Assembly (NCBI RefSeq): GCF_038024035.1
Contig: NZ_CP150664.1
Coordinates: forward strand, 248,001 to 312,000
Length of the DNA stretch: 64,000 nucleotides
Direction: 5' to 3'
Source: Polaribacter pacificus
Lineage (GTDB): Bacteria > Bacteroidota > Bacteroidia > Flavobacteriales > Flavobacteriaceae
Within the stretch, counting starts at the first letter, position 1, and each line of letters starts with the position of its first letter. Shown here piece by piece: positions 43,307-52,310 of this stretch. The translations under genes were made by a program, and so were the position numbers. The notes beneath the pieces are model-generated. The model worked only from the letters and a program-made list of their open reading frames with translations. It was not told the origin of the DNA and searched no databases.

Positions 43307-44863
43307 ATGTCAGACACTATTGAGCTAACAGAATTAGAAGATAGAAAAGTAGGTAAGGATCTATACAGTTATCAAAAAGGTGCCATCGATCAAATTTTTA
43401 AACTATTTGAAGAGGCTCCAGAAGATTACCATTTGCTGTATCAACTGCCAACAGGTGGTGGAAAAACTGTTATCTTTTCTGAAATTGTTAGACAGTATTT
43501 AAAACACCATAAGAAACAGGTGTTGGTGATGACGCACCGTGTAGAGTTGTGTAAACAAACCTCTGGTATGTTAACAGAGTTTGGGGTTAGCAACAAAGTA
43601 GTAGACAGTACTGCCAACTTAGATGATCAAAGTGAGTACAATTGTTTTGTAGCCATGGTAGAGACGCTTAACAACCGTCTAAACGATGACAAATTAGACA
43701 TCTCTGATATTGGTTTGGTGATTATTGATGAGGCGCACTACAATTCTTTTACCAAGTTGTTTAAGTTTTTTGAAAAATCGTTTATTCTAGGAGTAACCGC
43801 TACACCATTGAGCTCTAATATTAAATTACCAATGAAAGACAATTACAATGAGTTAATTGTTGGAGAAACCATTGAGTCTTTAATAGAAAATGAGTTTTTG
43901 GCCCGCGCTAAAACCTATTCATACAATGTTGGATTAACATCTTTGGTTGTTGGGTCTAATGGTGATTACACCGTTAAATCTTCTGAAGATTTATACACCA
44001 ATGCTCAGATGCTAAGCAAGCTGTTACAGGCTTATGAAGAGCGTTCTAAAGGAAAGAAAACCCTAATCTTTAACAACGGGATCAATACGTCTATTCACGT
44101 CTATGAAACTTTTAAAGCTGCTGGTTATCCGATTGCTCACTTAGACAATACGGCAAGCAAAAAAGACAGAGCCCTTATCTTAAAATGGTTTAAAGAAACA
44201 CCACATGCTATCTTAACTTCTGTAAGTATCTTAACCACTGGTTTTGATGAGCCTACAGTAGATACCATTATCTTAAACAGAGCCACCAAATCTTTAACCT
44301 TGTACTACCAGATGATTGGTAGAGGGTCTCGAATTTTAAAGAATAAATCAAGCTTTAACGTCATTGATTTAGGAAATAACTTTCACCGTTTTGGTCCTTG
44401 GGGAGCAGATTTAGATTGGCAGCAAATTTTTAGAGCTCCAAATTTCTATTTAGAGAAATTGCTTAATGATGAAGATTTAGAAGACAACTTTGGCTATGAA
44501 ATGCCAGAGGCCTTAAGAGCTCAATTTGCAAACTCAAAAGATGTAAGTTTTGATATCAAACAAACCTATATTGACGCTATTCAAAGTAGAGAGACCACCA
44601 AGGTTGTTTTAGAGCGATCTATTCATCAGCATGCAACCATCTGTATAGAAAACAGTGAAGATGTATACGATGCTTTAGATTTGGCTAAACAATTAGGAGA
44701 TGATATTGATTTTCGTCTGCAACGTTATACCAAGTGTATTAGCAAGAGCACCCACAATTTTATGGACTGGCTAAAAAATGATTATCGAGTAAAACTTCGT
44801 TTGTATTTACGCGATAATTTTGATACCATGTTTGAAGAAATTCACGGCAGACCTGCAGAATAA
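43307..44863 (+). CDS. DEAD/DEAH-box superfamily 2 helicase
   Basis: The 518-residue protein has SF2 motifs: YSYQKGAIDQIF, Walker A QLPTGGGKTV, VLVMTHRVELCKQ, DEAH (VIIDEAHYNSF), VTATPLS, then HLDNTAS, VSILTTGFDEPTVDTIILNRAT and YYQMIGRGSR. The set resembles the type I and III restriction helicase group and the eukaryotic-like SSL2 group. No methylase or nuclease gene is adjacent. It is conserved in flavobacteria as a stand-alone helicase, with RNA or DNA repair duty unknown. The final hundred residues show no recognised domain. Confidence 0.88.
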   Translation: MSDTIELTELEDRKVGKDLYSYQKGAIDQIFKLFEEAPEDYHLLYQLPTGGGKTVIFSEIVRQYLKHHKKQVLVMTHRVELCKQTSGMLTEFGVSNKVVDSTANLDDQSEYNCFVAMVETLNNRLNDDKLDISDIGLVIIDEAHYNSFTKLFKFFEKSFILGVTATPLSSNIKLPMKDNYNELIVGETIESLIENEFLARAKTYSYNVGLTSLVVGSNGDYTVKSSEDLYTNAQMLSKLLQAYEERSKGKKTLIFNNGINTSIHVYETFKAAGYPIAHLDNTASKKDRALILKWFKETPHAILTSVSILTTGFDEPTVDTIILNRATKSLTLYYQMIGRGSRILKNKSSFNVIDLGNNFHRFGPWGADLDWQQIFRAPNFYLEKLLNDEDLEDNFGYEMPEALRAQFANSKDVSFDIKQTYIDAIQSRETTKVVLERSIHQHATICIENSEDVYDALDLAKQLGDDIDFRLQRYTKCISKSTHNFMDWLKNDYRVKLRLYLRDNFDTMFEEIHGRPAE

Positions 44864-44902
44864 AAGAGTATGTTTGTGGCTTCGTAAATGAGCTAGTTTA
44901 TT

Positions 44903-45802
44903 ATGGACGTAAATCGCAAAAACACCCTACTAATTGTACTGTCTTTTTTTTCTATTTATGTAATCTGGGGATCCACCTATTTACTTAATAAAATAGCTGT
45001 TTCTGAGATTTCACCCATGATTTTATCGTCTACTCGATTTATCATTGCTGGGCTGATAATCTTTAGCATCGCCAAAATCCTTAAACTTTCACTCGCCATT
45101 AGCAAAAAGCAATTGTTAAATGCATGTATTGCTGGTTTTTTATTTTTAACCTACGGAAACGGTGTTTTTGTATGGGCTTTAAAATATGTAGACAGTGGTT
45201 TTGCTGCCTTAGAGGCTTCTACTCAGCCACTCATTGTTTTGCTCCTAATGCGCTTATTTTATAAAAAGAAGATTCAGAAAATGTCCATGATTGGTGTTTG
45301 TTTGGGCATCATCGGTATTTACTTATTGGTTAGTCAGCACCAGATTACCACTGGAGAAGATAGCCTTATGGGGATCGTTATGATTTTTAGCTGCGTGGTT
45401 AGTTGGAGCGCAGGAAGCTTGTTTGTGGTCAATGCAGATTTGCACAAAAACTTTTTTGTCAATGCTGGGTATCAGATGATCGCTGGAGGTATTTTTCTGT
45501 TGATTTTTAGCCTGATACTAGGAGAGGAGTGGATCTCTCCATTTGCCTTGAGTGGCAAAGTACAGCTGTCTATGTTTTTATTGATCATCTTTGGAAGCAT
45601 AGTAGCCTTTACTGCCTTTAATTACTTACTTAAAATTGTTTCTACAGAAAAAGTAGCAACGTCTTCTTTTGTAAATCCGGTGATAGCCATGCTCTTGGGT
45701 TGGTATGTTTTAGACGAGCAATTAACGCTGCAATCTATTGTAGCTGCTGCTATTTTACTTACGGGTGTTTACTTTATCAACTCTAAAAAGAACCTTAAAT
45801 AG
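44903..45802 (+). CDS. EamA/DMT family transporter
   Basis: The 299-residue protein has ten membrane helices as two EamA repeats. The first begins IYVIWGSTYLLNKIAVSEISPMILSSTRFIIAG and the second ends IVAFTAFNYLLKIVSTEKVATSSFVNPVIAMLLGWYVLDEQL, both classic. Such proteins export amino acids or metabolites; the substrate is unknown here. It follows the helicase gene by 39 bases in the same direction. Confidence 0.93.
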   Translation: MDVNRKNTLLIVLSFFSIYVIWGSTYLLNKIAVSEISPMILSSTRFIIAGLIIFSIAKILKLSLAISKKQLLNACIAGFLFLTYGNGVFVWALKYVDSGFAALEASTQPLIVLLLMRLFYKKKIQKMSMIGVCLGIIGIYLLVSQHQITTGEDSLMGIVMIFSCVVSWSAGSLFVVNADLHKNFFVNAGYQMIAGGIFLLIFSLILGEEWISPFALSGKVQLSMFLLIIFGSIVAFTAFNYLLKIVSTEKVATSSFVNPVIAMLLGWYVLDEQLTLQSIVAAAILLTGVYFINSKKNLK

Positions 45803-45886
45803 GCTCAACACCTATAGCTTGTTTGTTTGCAGTTGTATGCCTCTTATTTTTTGATTAATTTTAGGGCAATTTCAAACCAAACAACA

Positions 45887-48676
45887 ATGACAAAGCACAA
45901 ATTATTTAGACCTGCTTACAAGCAATTTTTTGTTTTTGTAAGTCTTTTTGCTATTGGCTTTAATGCCCAAGCGCAAAAGAAAGTCTTAGACCATCCAGAT
46001 TATGAAATTTGGAACACTATCAAATCAAAATCTGTTTCTAATACAGGTGATCATATTCTTTACACCTTAGAACGCGGAGAAAAAGACAACTTCGTTAAAA
46101 TTAAAACCAAAAAAGGAAAACTCGTTTTTTCTTATGATCGTGCAGAGAATGCTCGTTTTACAGATGATGCTTCTGCAGTAGTTTTTAAGATTACAGCCTG
46201 GAAAGACAGCATTACAGAAATGAAGCGTAGAAAGGTAAAAAAAGACAAAATGCCTAATGATACCTTGGCTATTTACGATCTAAAAAAATCAAACTTAGAG
46301 AAAATTGCCAATGTTCAATCTTATAAAGTACCAGGAAAATGGTCTGGATACATTGCTTATCTTTTAGAAGATGCAGTTGTTTCTAACAAAAAGAAGAAAG
46401 GAAAAAAAGTAGGTAAAAGCAATGGAAGTCATTTGGTGTTGATGAATACCAAGACCAAAAAACGCGATACCATTAAGTTTGTAACCACCTATTCTTTTGC
46501 AGCTGAAGGAGAAAAACTATTGTACACCACTACAGGTGATGATAAGGATGATAATGCAGGTGTTTACCTTTTAGATGTTGCAAAAAATAAATCAACTCAA
46601 GTGTTTACCTCACATGCTAAGACTAAGTACAATCAATTAAGCATGAGTAAAACTGGTAAAAACATCGGTTTTGTGGTTGATGTAGATACCACCAAAGCGC
46701 TTGTAAGACCAAATAGTTTGTATGTTTGGAAAGAAGGGCAAAACAAGGCTCAAAAAGTTGCTGATCAAAGTACTGCTCCAAAAGGATATTTAGTTTCTCC
46801 ATATGGACGTGTTAGCTTTTCTGATGATGAGACTAAAATGTATTTTGGGCTGTCTAAGCCTCCGATTGTAAAAGATACTACCTTATTGCCAGAAGAGATT
46901 GTTAATGTAGAAGTATGGACCTACAATGAGCCAAACTTGTACACTGTTCAAGAGAAGCAGGTAAATGCTGATCAAAGAAAATCTTTTCAGACAGTGGTTC
47001 ATTTAAACCAGAATAACAAATTGGTGCAAATTGCTGATGAATCATATCCAACTGCTCAAGTAGGTGATAAAGGAAACTCTACTGTTGCCTTGGTGGCCAA
47101 TCCAATTCCGTATCAATTAGAAAGTCAGTGGACTGGAAAACGTGCCAATGATTATGCAATTTTAAATACAGCAACAGGACAAAGAACGGCCTTGCTAACA
47201 AAATCTATTGATTTTTTAAGACTGAGCCCTACTGTAAAATATGCTTACGCATATAACTCTGTAGACAGCACTTGGTTTACAATTAATTTGGCTACTAAAA
47301 AGCTAGTAAATTTAACAAAAGGAAGAATTTTTTACAACGAGTTAAATGACACGCCAAACTATGCAGGTTCTTACGGAAATGCAGGTTGGACAACCAATGA
47401 TGAGTTCTTAATTTTATATGATCGTTATGATATCTGGAAGTTTAATCCAGCTACCGGAGCTAGCGAGCGTTTAACACGTGGTAGAGAAAACAATACGGTT
47501 TACAGATATGTGCGTTTAGACAATGAAGAAACCAACCTAAACTTAAACCAAGACTGGTTGCTAACTACCTTTAACGATGTTACCAAGCACAGTGGTTACT
47601 ATAGTTTAAACCCCAAAAAGAAGAGCGGAAAACAACTCTTAACAGGGCCTTATAAATATTCTAGACCTGTTAAAGCACAAAAAGGGAAAACGGTTTTATA
47701 CACAAGAGAAAGCTTTGAAGAGTTTCCTAACTTAAGAGTATCTGATCTAAGCTTTAAAAAAGAGTTGGTGATTAGCGATGCAAACCCACAGCAAAAAGAG
47801 TACAACTGGGGTACAGCAGAGTTGGTATATTGGACTTCTTTAGAAGGAAAAGCGCTAACAGGAATGCTTATCAAACCAGAAAACTTTGATCCAAATAAAA
47901 AATATCCAATGCTGGTTAATTTTTATGAAAGAAGCTCTGATGGCTTGTACAGTCACAAGGCGCCATCACCAGGAAGATCAAGTATTAACTATAGCTTTTA
48001 TGCAAGTAGAGGTTATGTGATTTTTAATCCAGATATTGTGTATAGAGATGGTTATCCAGGAGAATCTGCTTATAATGCAGTAATCCCAGGAATAACTTCT
48101 TTAATAGACAAAGGTTTTATTAATAAAGATAAAATTGGAGCACAAGGTCATAGTTGGGGTGGATATCAGGTTGCTCATTTGGCAACTAAAACCGATATTT
48201 TTGCAGCCATAGAGTCTGGTGCACCGGTAGTTAATATGATTTCTGCTTATGGAGGAATTAGATGGGATACAGGTTTAAGTAGACAATTTCAGTATGAGCA
48301 TACTCAAAGTAGAATAGGAGGGACTCCGTGGGAATATCCAATGCGTTATATTGAAAACTCACCTATATACAGTATGGATAAAGTAAATACACCAATCTTA
48401 ATTATGCACAATGATAAAGATGGGCATGTGCCATGGTATCAAGGGATTGAATACTTTACAGCTTTAAGACGTTTAGGAAAACCAACGTGGCTTTTAAACT
48501 ATAATGGAGCTCGTCATTGGCCATTAAAAATGCAAAACAGAGTAGATTTTAATATTAGAATGGCGCAATTTTTTGACCATTATTTAAAAGATGCTCCAAA
48601 ACCTGTTTGGATGGAACGAGGTGTTCCTGCAATGGAAAAAGGAATCAATCAAGGCTATGAGTTGATAAAAGACTAA
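45887..48676 (+). CDS. S9 family (prolyl oligopeptidase-type) exported peptidase
   Basis: The 929-residue protein has a signal peptide ending FNAQA and a long N-terminal beta-propeller part (about 40-640). A C-terminal alpha/beta-hydrolase domain follows. The nucleophile serine is in GAQGHSWGGYQVAHL, the acid in MHNDKDGHVPWYQGIEYF and the base in NGARHWPLK. It should cleave peptides in the periplasm. Start 45887 (MTKHKLF) is chosen because it gives a proper signal peptide; the in-frame ATG at 45827 adds 20 residues of non-signal sequence. It is an unusually long S9 protein with lysine-rich inserts (NKKKKGKKVGKS). Confidence 0.9.
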   Translation: MTKHKLFRPAYKQFFVFVSLFAIGFNAQAQKKVLDHPDYEIWNTIKSKSVSNTGDHILYTLERGEKDNFVKIKTKKGKLVFSYDRAENARFTDDASAVVFKITAWKDSITEMKRRKVKKDKMPNDTLAIYDLKKSNLEKIANVQSYKVPGKWSGYIAYLLEDAVVSNKKKKGKKVGKSNGSHLVLMNTKTKKRDTIKFVTTYSFAAEGEKLLYTTTGDDKDDNAGVYLLDVAKNKSTQVFTSHAKTKYNQLSMSKTGKNIGFVVDVDTTKALVRPNSLYVWKEGQNKAQKVADQSTAPKGYLVSPYGRVSFSDDETKMYFGLSKPPIVKDTTLLPEEIVNVEVWTYNEPNLYTVQEKQVNADQRKSFQTVVHLNQNNKLVQIADESYPTAQVGDKGNSTVALVANPIPYQLESQWTGKRANDYAILNTATGQRTALLTKSIDFLRLSPTVKYAYAYNSVDSTWFTINLATKKLVNLTKGRIFYNELNDTPNYAGSYGNAGWTTNDEFLILYDRYDIWKFNPATGASERLTRGRENNTVYRYVRLDNEETNLNLNQDWLLTTFNDVTKHSGYYSLNPKKKSGKQLLTGPYKYSRPVKAQKGKTVLYTRESFEEFPNLRVSDLSFKKELVISDANPQQKEYNWGTAELVYWTSLEGKALTGMLIKPENFDPNKKYPMLVNFYERSSDGLYSHKAPSPGRSSINYSFYASRGYVIFNPDIVYRDGYPGESAYNAVIPGITSLIDKGFINKDKIGAQGHSWGGYQVAHLATKTDIFAAIESGAPVVNMISAYGGIRWDTGLSRQFQYEHTQSRIGGTPWEYPMRYIENSPIYSMDKVNTPILIMHNDKDGHVPWYQGIEYFTALRRLGKPTWLLNYNGARHWPLKMQNRVDFNIRMAQFFDHYLKDAPKPVWMERGVPAMEKGINQGYELIKD

Positions 48677-48692
48677 GCCAATAAATATGCAT

Positions 48693-48724
48693 AAAAAGCC
48701 CTTGAGTTTTCAGGGGCTTTTTTT
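48693..48724 (+). terminator. Terminator after the S9 peptidase gene
   Basis: AGCCCTTGA pairs with TCAGGGGCT around GTTT (one G-T pair), followed by a T-run. Confidence 0.85.
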
Positions 48725-48754
48725 ATGGGTAAAATCTATAGCTATACAATTGAT

Positions 48755-49087
48755 TTAGAGTCGTTTTTTAAAGGTAAAATAGTGCTCTATCTGCGTAAAA
48801 AATAGTGTAGCAAATGTTATTTGAAAAATCAATGCAATTACATTCGAGTTTAAACCCAAGAGTGGTGCTTGAAGCTCCGAGATTAGTATAGATATAGCAA
48901 TCCCAAATACAGATCCAACGATAAAGAAAAATCGAGAAAGTTTTAAGGCTTTAGAAGTGCTGCTTTTTTGAATCGCTTTTTCTGCAATCTGTTGCATAAC
49001 AACATCTTCAAAATCGGTAAAAGGCAGGTCTAATTTGCTCTTAGCCATGAGCTTATCAAAGTCTGGATGGTTTTCTTCTATATTCAT
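48755..49087 (-). CDS. Small membrane protein, probable anti-sigma partner
   Basis: The 110-residue protein has a soluble N-terminal half (PDFDKLMAKSKLDLPFTDFEDVVMQQI) and two membrane helices (about 50-70 and 76-98). It overlaps the sigma-factor gene by four bases (ATGA), the usual layout for an ECF sigma factor and its regulator. No zinc-binding anti-sigma motif (HxxxCxxC) is present, so the role rests on context. Confidence 0.65.
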   Translation of the reverse strand: MNIEENHPDFDKLMAKSKLDLPFTDFEDVVMQQIAEKAIQKSSTSKALKLSRFFFIVGSVFGIAISILISELQAPLLGLNSNVIALIFQITFATLFFTQIEHYFTFKKRL

Positions 49088-49644
49088 TGTTGGCTTATTT
49101 GTTGGTTATAAGTAAAATGGGCTGATAGTATGTTTTTTAAATTGTTTCTTCCCCGATGCAGTAATACTTTGATGTTGGTTTTGTTCCAACCAGTAATTTC
49201 GACGATTTCTTGAATGTTTTGCTCTTCTAAATAGAACAGCCTGAGTGCTAAACTTTCTTTAGGCCCTAATCTTTTTAAACCTTCATTGATATAAAATCTT
49301 TGATAATCAACCTCTGATTTTGAGTTCATAACATCTGTAGACAATTGAGGATTAATAGGGTCTTCTTGGTTGATTAAGATTTCTTTTTTACGCTTGTTTA
49401 AAATCTTAAAAGCTTCGTTAACCACAATGCGATACAGCCAAGTACTAAACTTTGAGTTTCCTTTAAAAGTAGATAGTTTGGTGTAGGCTCTAATAAATGA
49501 AACCTGCAAAACTTCTTGCGCAAGATACTCATCTTTTACAACCGAAATTGCATAAGAATAAGAGAGGTCTTTGTATTTCTTTATGAGAAAACGAAAAGCA
49601 TCTTGGTTGCCATCTAGTACTTTTTGTATGTAGATGTCATCCAT
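49084..49644 (-). CDS. ECF-type RNA polymerase sigma factor
   Basis: The 186-residue protein has sigma region 2 (QDAFRFLIKKYKDLSYSYAI, then EYLAQEVLQVSFIRAYTKL and FSTWLYRIVVNEAFKIL) and region 4 (LGPKESLALRLFYLEEQNIQEIVEITGWNKTNIKVLLHRGRNNLK). These are standard for ECF sigma factors, which direct polymerase to a small regulon. I chose the ATG at 49644; a TTG immediately before it is in frame and less likely. It lies between two small membrane-protein genes in one operon. Confidence 0.92.
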   Translation of the reverse strand: MDDIYIQKVLDGNQDAFRFLIKKYKDLSYSYAISVVKDEYLAQEVLQVSFIRAYTKLSTFKGNSKFSTWLYRIVVNEAFKILNKRKKEILINQEDPINPQLSTDVMNSKSEVDYQRFYINEGLKRLGPKESLALRLFYLEEQNIQEIVEITGWNKTNIKVLLHRGRNNLKNILSAHFTYNQQISQQ

Positions 49645-49647
49645 CAA

Positions 49648-50010
49648 TTAGTCCTCTTTTTTTGATTTGCTTATTAGGTTACCAATAATCATTCCTATAC
49701 CTGCGAACATAAATGTGGAGATAATTAAGATTACTGTTTCTTCTATTCCTGTAGAAAATATTGAAAAAATTAATATTCCAATAACAGCTCCAACAGTACT
49801 AGAAAGCAAAATAATTCCTCCTTTAAGTAAATTAGAATTGTTGCTTTTCTTTGTAAGTAATTTACTTGCATCAAAGTTTTTTTCTATAATTAATAGACGT
49901 TCTGCAGCCTTTGCCTTGTAACGAATCATCCAAGCTAAATAGATGATAATGATAAGTACTATAATAAATAGTCCCAATAAGGTAAATGCGTCGATTCCAA
50001 ATTCGTTCAT
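49648..50010 (-). CDS. Small membrane protein upstream of the sigma factor
   Basis: The 120-residue protein has an N-terminal helix (about 8-28, AFTLLGLFIIVLIIIIYLAWM), a basic linker with KKSNNSNLLKGG, and two further hydrophobic stretches (about 65-85 and 90-112). Its stop codon lies directly before the sigma-factor start. It may belong to the signal-sensing part of the sigma operon. No family is recognised. Confidence 0.65.
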   Translation of the reverse strand: MNEFGIDAFTLLGLFIIVLIIIIYLAWMIRYKAKAAERLLIIEKNFDASKLLTKKSNNSNLLKGGIILLSSTVGAVIGILIFSIFSTGIEETVILIISTFMFAGIGMIIGNLISKSKKED

Positions 50011-50084
50011 AATTGTTTTGTTTTTATATAAGTAAGATACTTGAAAGTAGGCAAAGGTTACGTCTAGTACTATAAATTTATAAA

Positions 50085-50114
50085 AAAAAGCTCCTAATTT
50101 CTTAGGAGCTTTTT
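50085..50114 (-). terminator. Terminator after the dipeptidyl peptidase gene
   Basis: AAAAAGCTCCTAA and TTAGGAGCTTTTT form a perfect 13-bp stem with a four-base loop, 18 bases after the stop of the minus-strand peptidase gene. Confidence 0.85.
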
Positions 50115-50131
50115 ATTGATTAGGGTGTAAT

Positions 50132-52225
50132 TTAATTTTTATCCAATACCAAATGTTGAATAAAGAATTCCATCATTCTAAACGTATTTAAAGCCGTATG
50201 TCCTTTGTCTGGACCTACTTGTACTTCAAAGCTTTTTCCAGCTCTTTGTAAAGCTTGGATTAACTGTAATGAATTTGCAGGATGCACATTGTTGTCATTA
50301 GTACCGTAAAAGATCATAAGCTCTCCTTTAAGGTCTTTTGCATAGTTCATTAAACTAGATGCATCATATCCTTTTTTGTTGTTCTCTAAAAGGTTCATAA
50401 AACGCTCAGTGTACACGTTGTCATAGTTTCTCCAGTCAGTTACTGCAGAGTTTGCAACTGCTGCATGGTATACATCAGGGAAACGCAATAAACTCATACC
50501 CGCTGTAGTTCCTCCGTAAGAAGTTCCGTAAGCACCAACATTGTCTTTATCAAAATAAGGACGGTTGCGCAAAGATTTCATTCCTTCAGCAAAATCATCC
50601 ATTTCTACGATACCTAAGTTTCCGTATAATTTATCTAATAATTTTTTTCCACGTCCACCAACATTTCTACCATCAACATTGACTACTAAGAATCCAAATT
50701 CTGTTAAAGCACTTGGGTAGGTAAAGTTTTCTCTAAATGCGTTGGTTGCAGGACCTCCATAGTTGCTTAAAAGTACTGGGTACTTTTTGTTTGGATCAAA
50801 ATTAGATGGAAAGTGTATCATTCCGTGCAATTCTGTTTCTCCATCAGCAGAAGTAAAGGTAAATACTTCAACAGTTTTAAAGCCCAACTTGTTAAATTCT
50901 GTCATATCGCTTTTTGCAATTTCAGAAACCTTTTTTCCTTTAGAATCAACTAAGTTCATAAAAGCAGGAACGTTGTGTGTTTGAGCAACATCAATAAAAT
51001 GCTTGTAAGTTGGTGAAAGAATTACGCTGTGGTTAAAAGCAGGATCAGTTAAACGAACATCTTTTGTTCCGTTTAATTTTACACGATGCAATTGCATTTT
51101 CATGTGGTTATCACCGCTTCTTGCCATATAGTGCATTACACCTTTTTTCTCATCAACATCAATAATTCTAGAGACTTCAAAGTTATGTTGGGTAATTGGG
51201 TTAACCAAAGTTCCATCATAGTTGTATAAGTAGTAGTTTTTATATCCATTGCGCTCAGAAGTCCAGATAAAGTGTTTTTTATCTTTTAACTCATAAATCT
51301 GTGGAGAGTTTTCTGTAAAACTAGCCAACCATTCTTCTCTAACCACAACTCTGGTTTTTCCTGTAGTAGGGTTTCCAGCTCTGTACTCCATGATGTCTTG
51401 CTTACGATTGGTACTGTGAAAAAGCAATTCTTTTCCGTCTGGTGACCATTTGATATCGTATAAATAAGTACCAACAGCACCATCATTATAAGGTTTACCA
51501 TCACGTACATCTAAGGTTACTGTTTTTTTAGTCTCTAAATCATACACTAGTAAATCTACAGGTAAGTTTTTAGCACCTACTTTAGGATAGGCCTCAATTT
51601 CTACAGAATCTTGAAGCTTCGTTTGATTGTACAATACATAGTATTTTTTTGCTTCTTTTTCTTCAAAGCGATAAAAAGCTACCTTTTTGCTATCTGGTGA
51701 CCACCACATTGCAGTATTTTGGCTTAATTCTTCACCATAAACCCAAGTAGCAATACCAAACTTAATTTGGTTTTCATCATTCCCTTGAGTGGTAATAGCT
51801 TGTACGTTGCTTCCGTCTGGATTGCTGATGTACATGTTTCTATCTTTGGTAAAAGCTTTTAATTTTTCATCCGGAGAGATTGCAGAAGCATACTGTCTTC
51901 CACGAGCAGGTCGATTTCCAAAACTTCTTCTTCTTGTATTATTAGCTCTTTTTGGCGTTTCTATTTCTGTTGCCTTTTTTCTGCGAACATCATACTTGTA
52001 AGTCTTTCCGTTTTCTGAATAGGTAAAGGTTTTTCCGTCTTCTGCCCATTGAACAGAGGTAGGAGCTCTTTTTATAGAACTATACAGCTTTGGTGCCATC
52101 TCCATATAACGGTCATAACCAGGCATTTTTTTTAGTTTGTCTTGTGCTTGCACAAGCAAGTTTCCAAAGGTCAAAAATGCTACGATAAAGACAATTTTTG
52201 ATCTCTTAAGTGAGTTGAGTTTCAT
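50132..52225 (-). CDS. Dipeptidyl peptidase IV-like S9 peptidase
   Basis: The 697-residue protein has a signal peptide ending LLVQA and an N-terminal DPP IV beta-propeller (about 50-440). Within it are AISPDEKLKAFTKDRNMY, the EE-containing loop GIATWVYGEELSQNTAMWWSPD that in DPP IV binds the substrate amino terminus, and KKHFIWTSERNGYKNYYLY. The C-terminal hydrolase domain has serine in GAYGTSYGGTTAGM, acid in FYGTNDNNVHPANS and base in VGPDKGHTALN. Such enzymes release X-Pro dipeptides in the periplasm and feed peptide catabolism. Length is near that of the family. Confidence 0.93.
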   Translation of the reverse strand: MKLNSLKRSKIVFIVAFLTFGNLLVQAQDKLKKMPGYDRYMEMAPKLYSSIKRAPTSVQWAEDGKTFTYSENGKTYKYDVRRKKATEIETPKRANNTRRRSFGNRPARGRQYASAISPDEKLKAFTKDRNMYISNPDGSNVQAITTQGNDENQIKFGIATWVYGEELSQNTAMWWSPDSKKVAFYRFEEKEAKKYYVLYNQTKLQDSVEIEAYPKVGAKNLPVDLLVYDLETKKTVTLDVRDGKPYNDGAVGTYLYDIKWSPDGKELLFHSTNRKQDIMEYRAGNPTTGKTRVVVREEWLASFTENSPQIYELKDKKHFIWTSERNGYKNYYLYNYDGTLVNPITQHNFEVSRIIDVDEKKGVMHYMARSGDNHMKMQLHRVKLNGTKDVRLTDPAFNHSVILSPTYKHFIDVAQTHNVPAFMNLVDSKGKKVSEIAKSDMTEFNKLGFKTVEVFTFTSADGETELHGMIHFPSNFDPNKKYPVLLSNYGGPATNAFRENFTYPSALTEFGFLVVNVDGRNVGGRGKKLLDKLYGNLGIVEMDDFAEGMKSLRNRPYFDKDNVGAYGTSYGGTTAGMSLLRFPDVYHAAVANSAVTDWRNYDNVYTERFMNLLENNKKGYDASSLMNYAKDLKGELMIFYGTNDNNVHPANSLQLIQALQRAGKSFEVQVGPDKGHTALNTFRMMEFFIQHLVLDKN

Positions 52226-52310
52226 TTGTTGTTTGTTATAATTAAATTAGTATGCAGTAAATTTAATATAAAAATGTTTGTTTGCACGCTTTTGACAAAA
52301 TATTAACGTC

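Noticed and set aside
43307-44863. Type I or III restriction helicase subunit
   Set aside because: Helicase motifs are similar, but there is no methylase, specificity or nuclease gene beside it. The neighbours are ordinary core genes.
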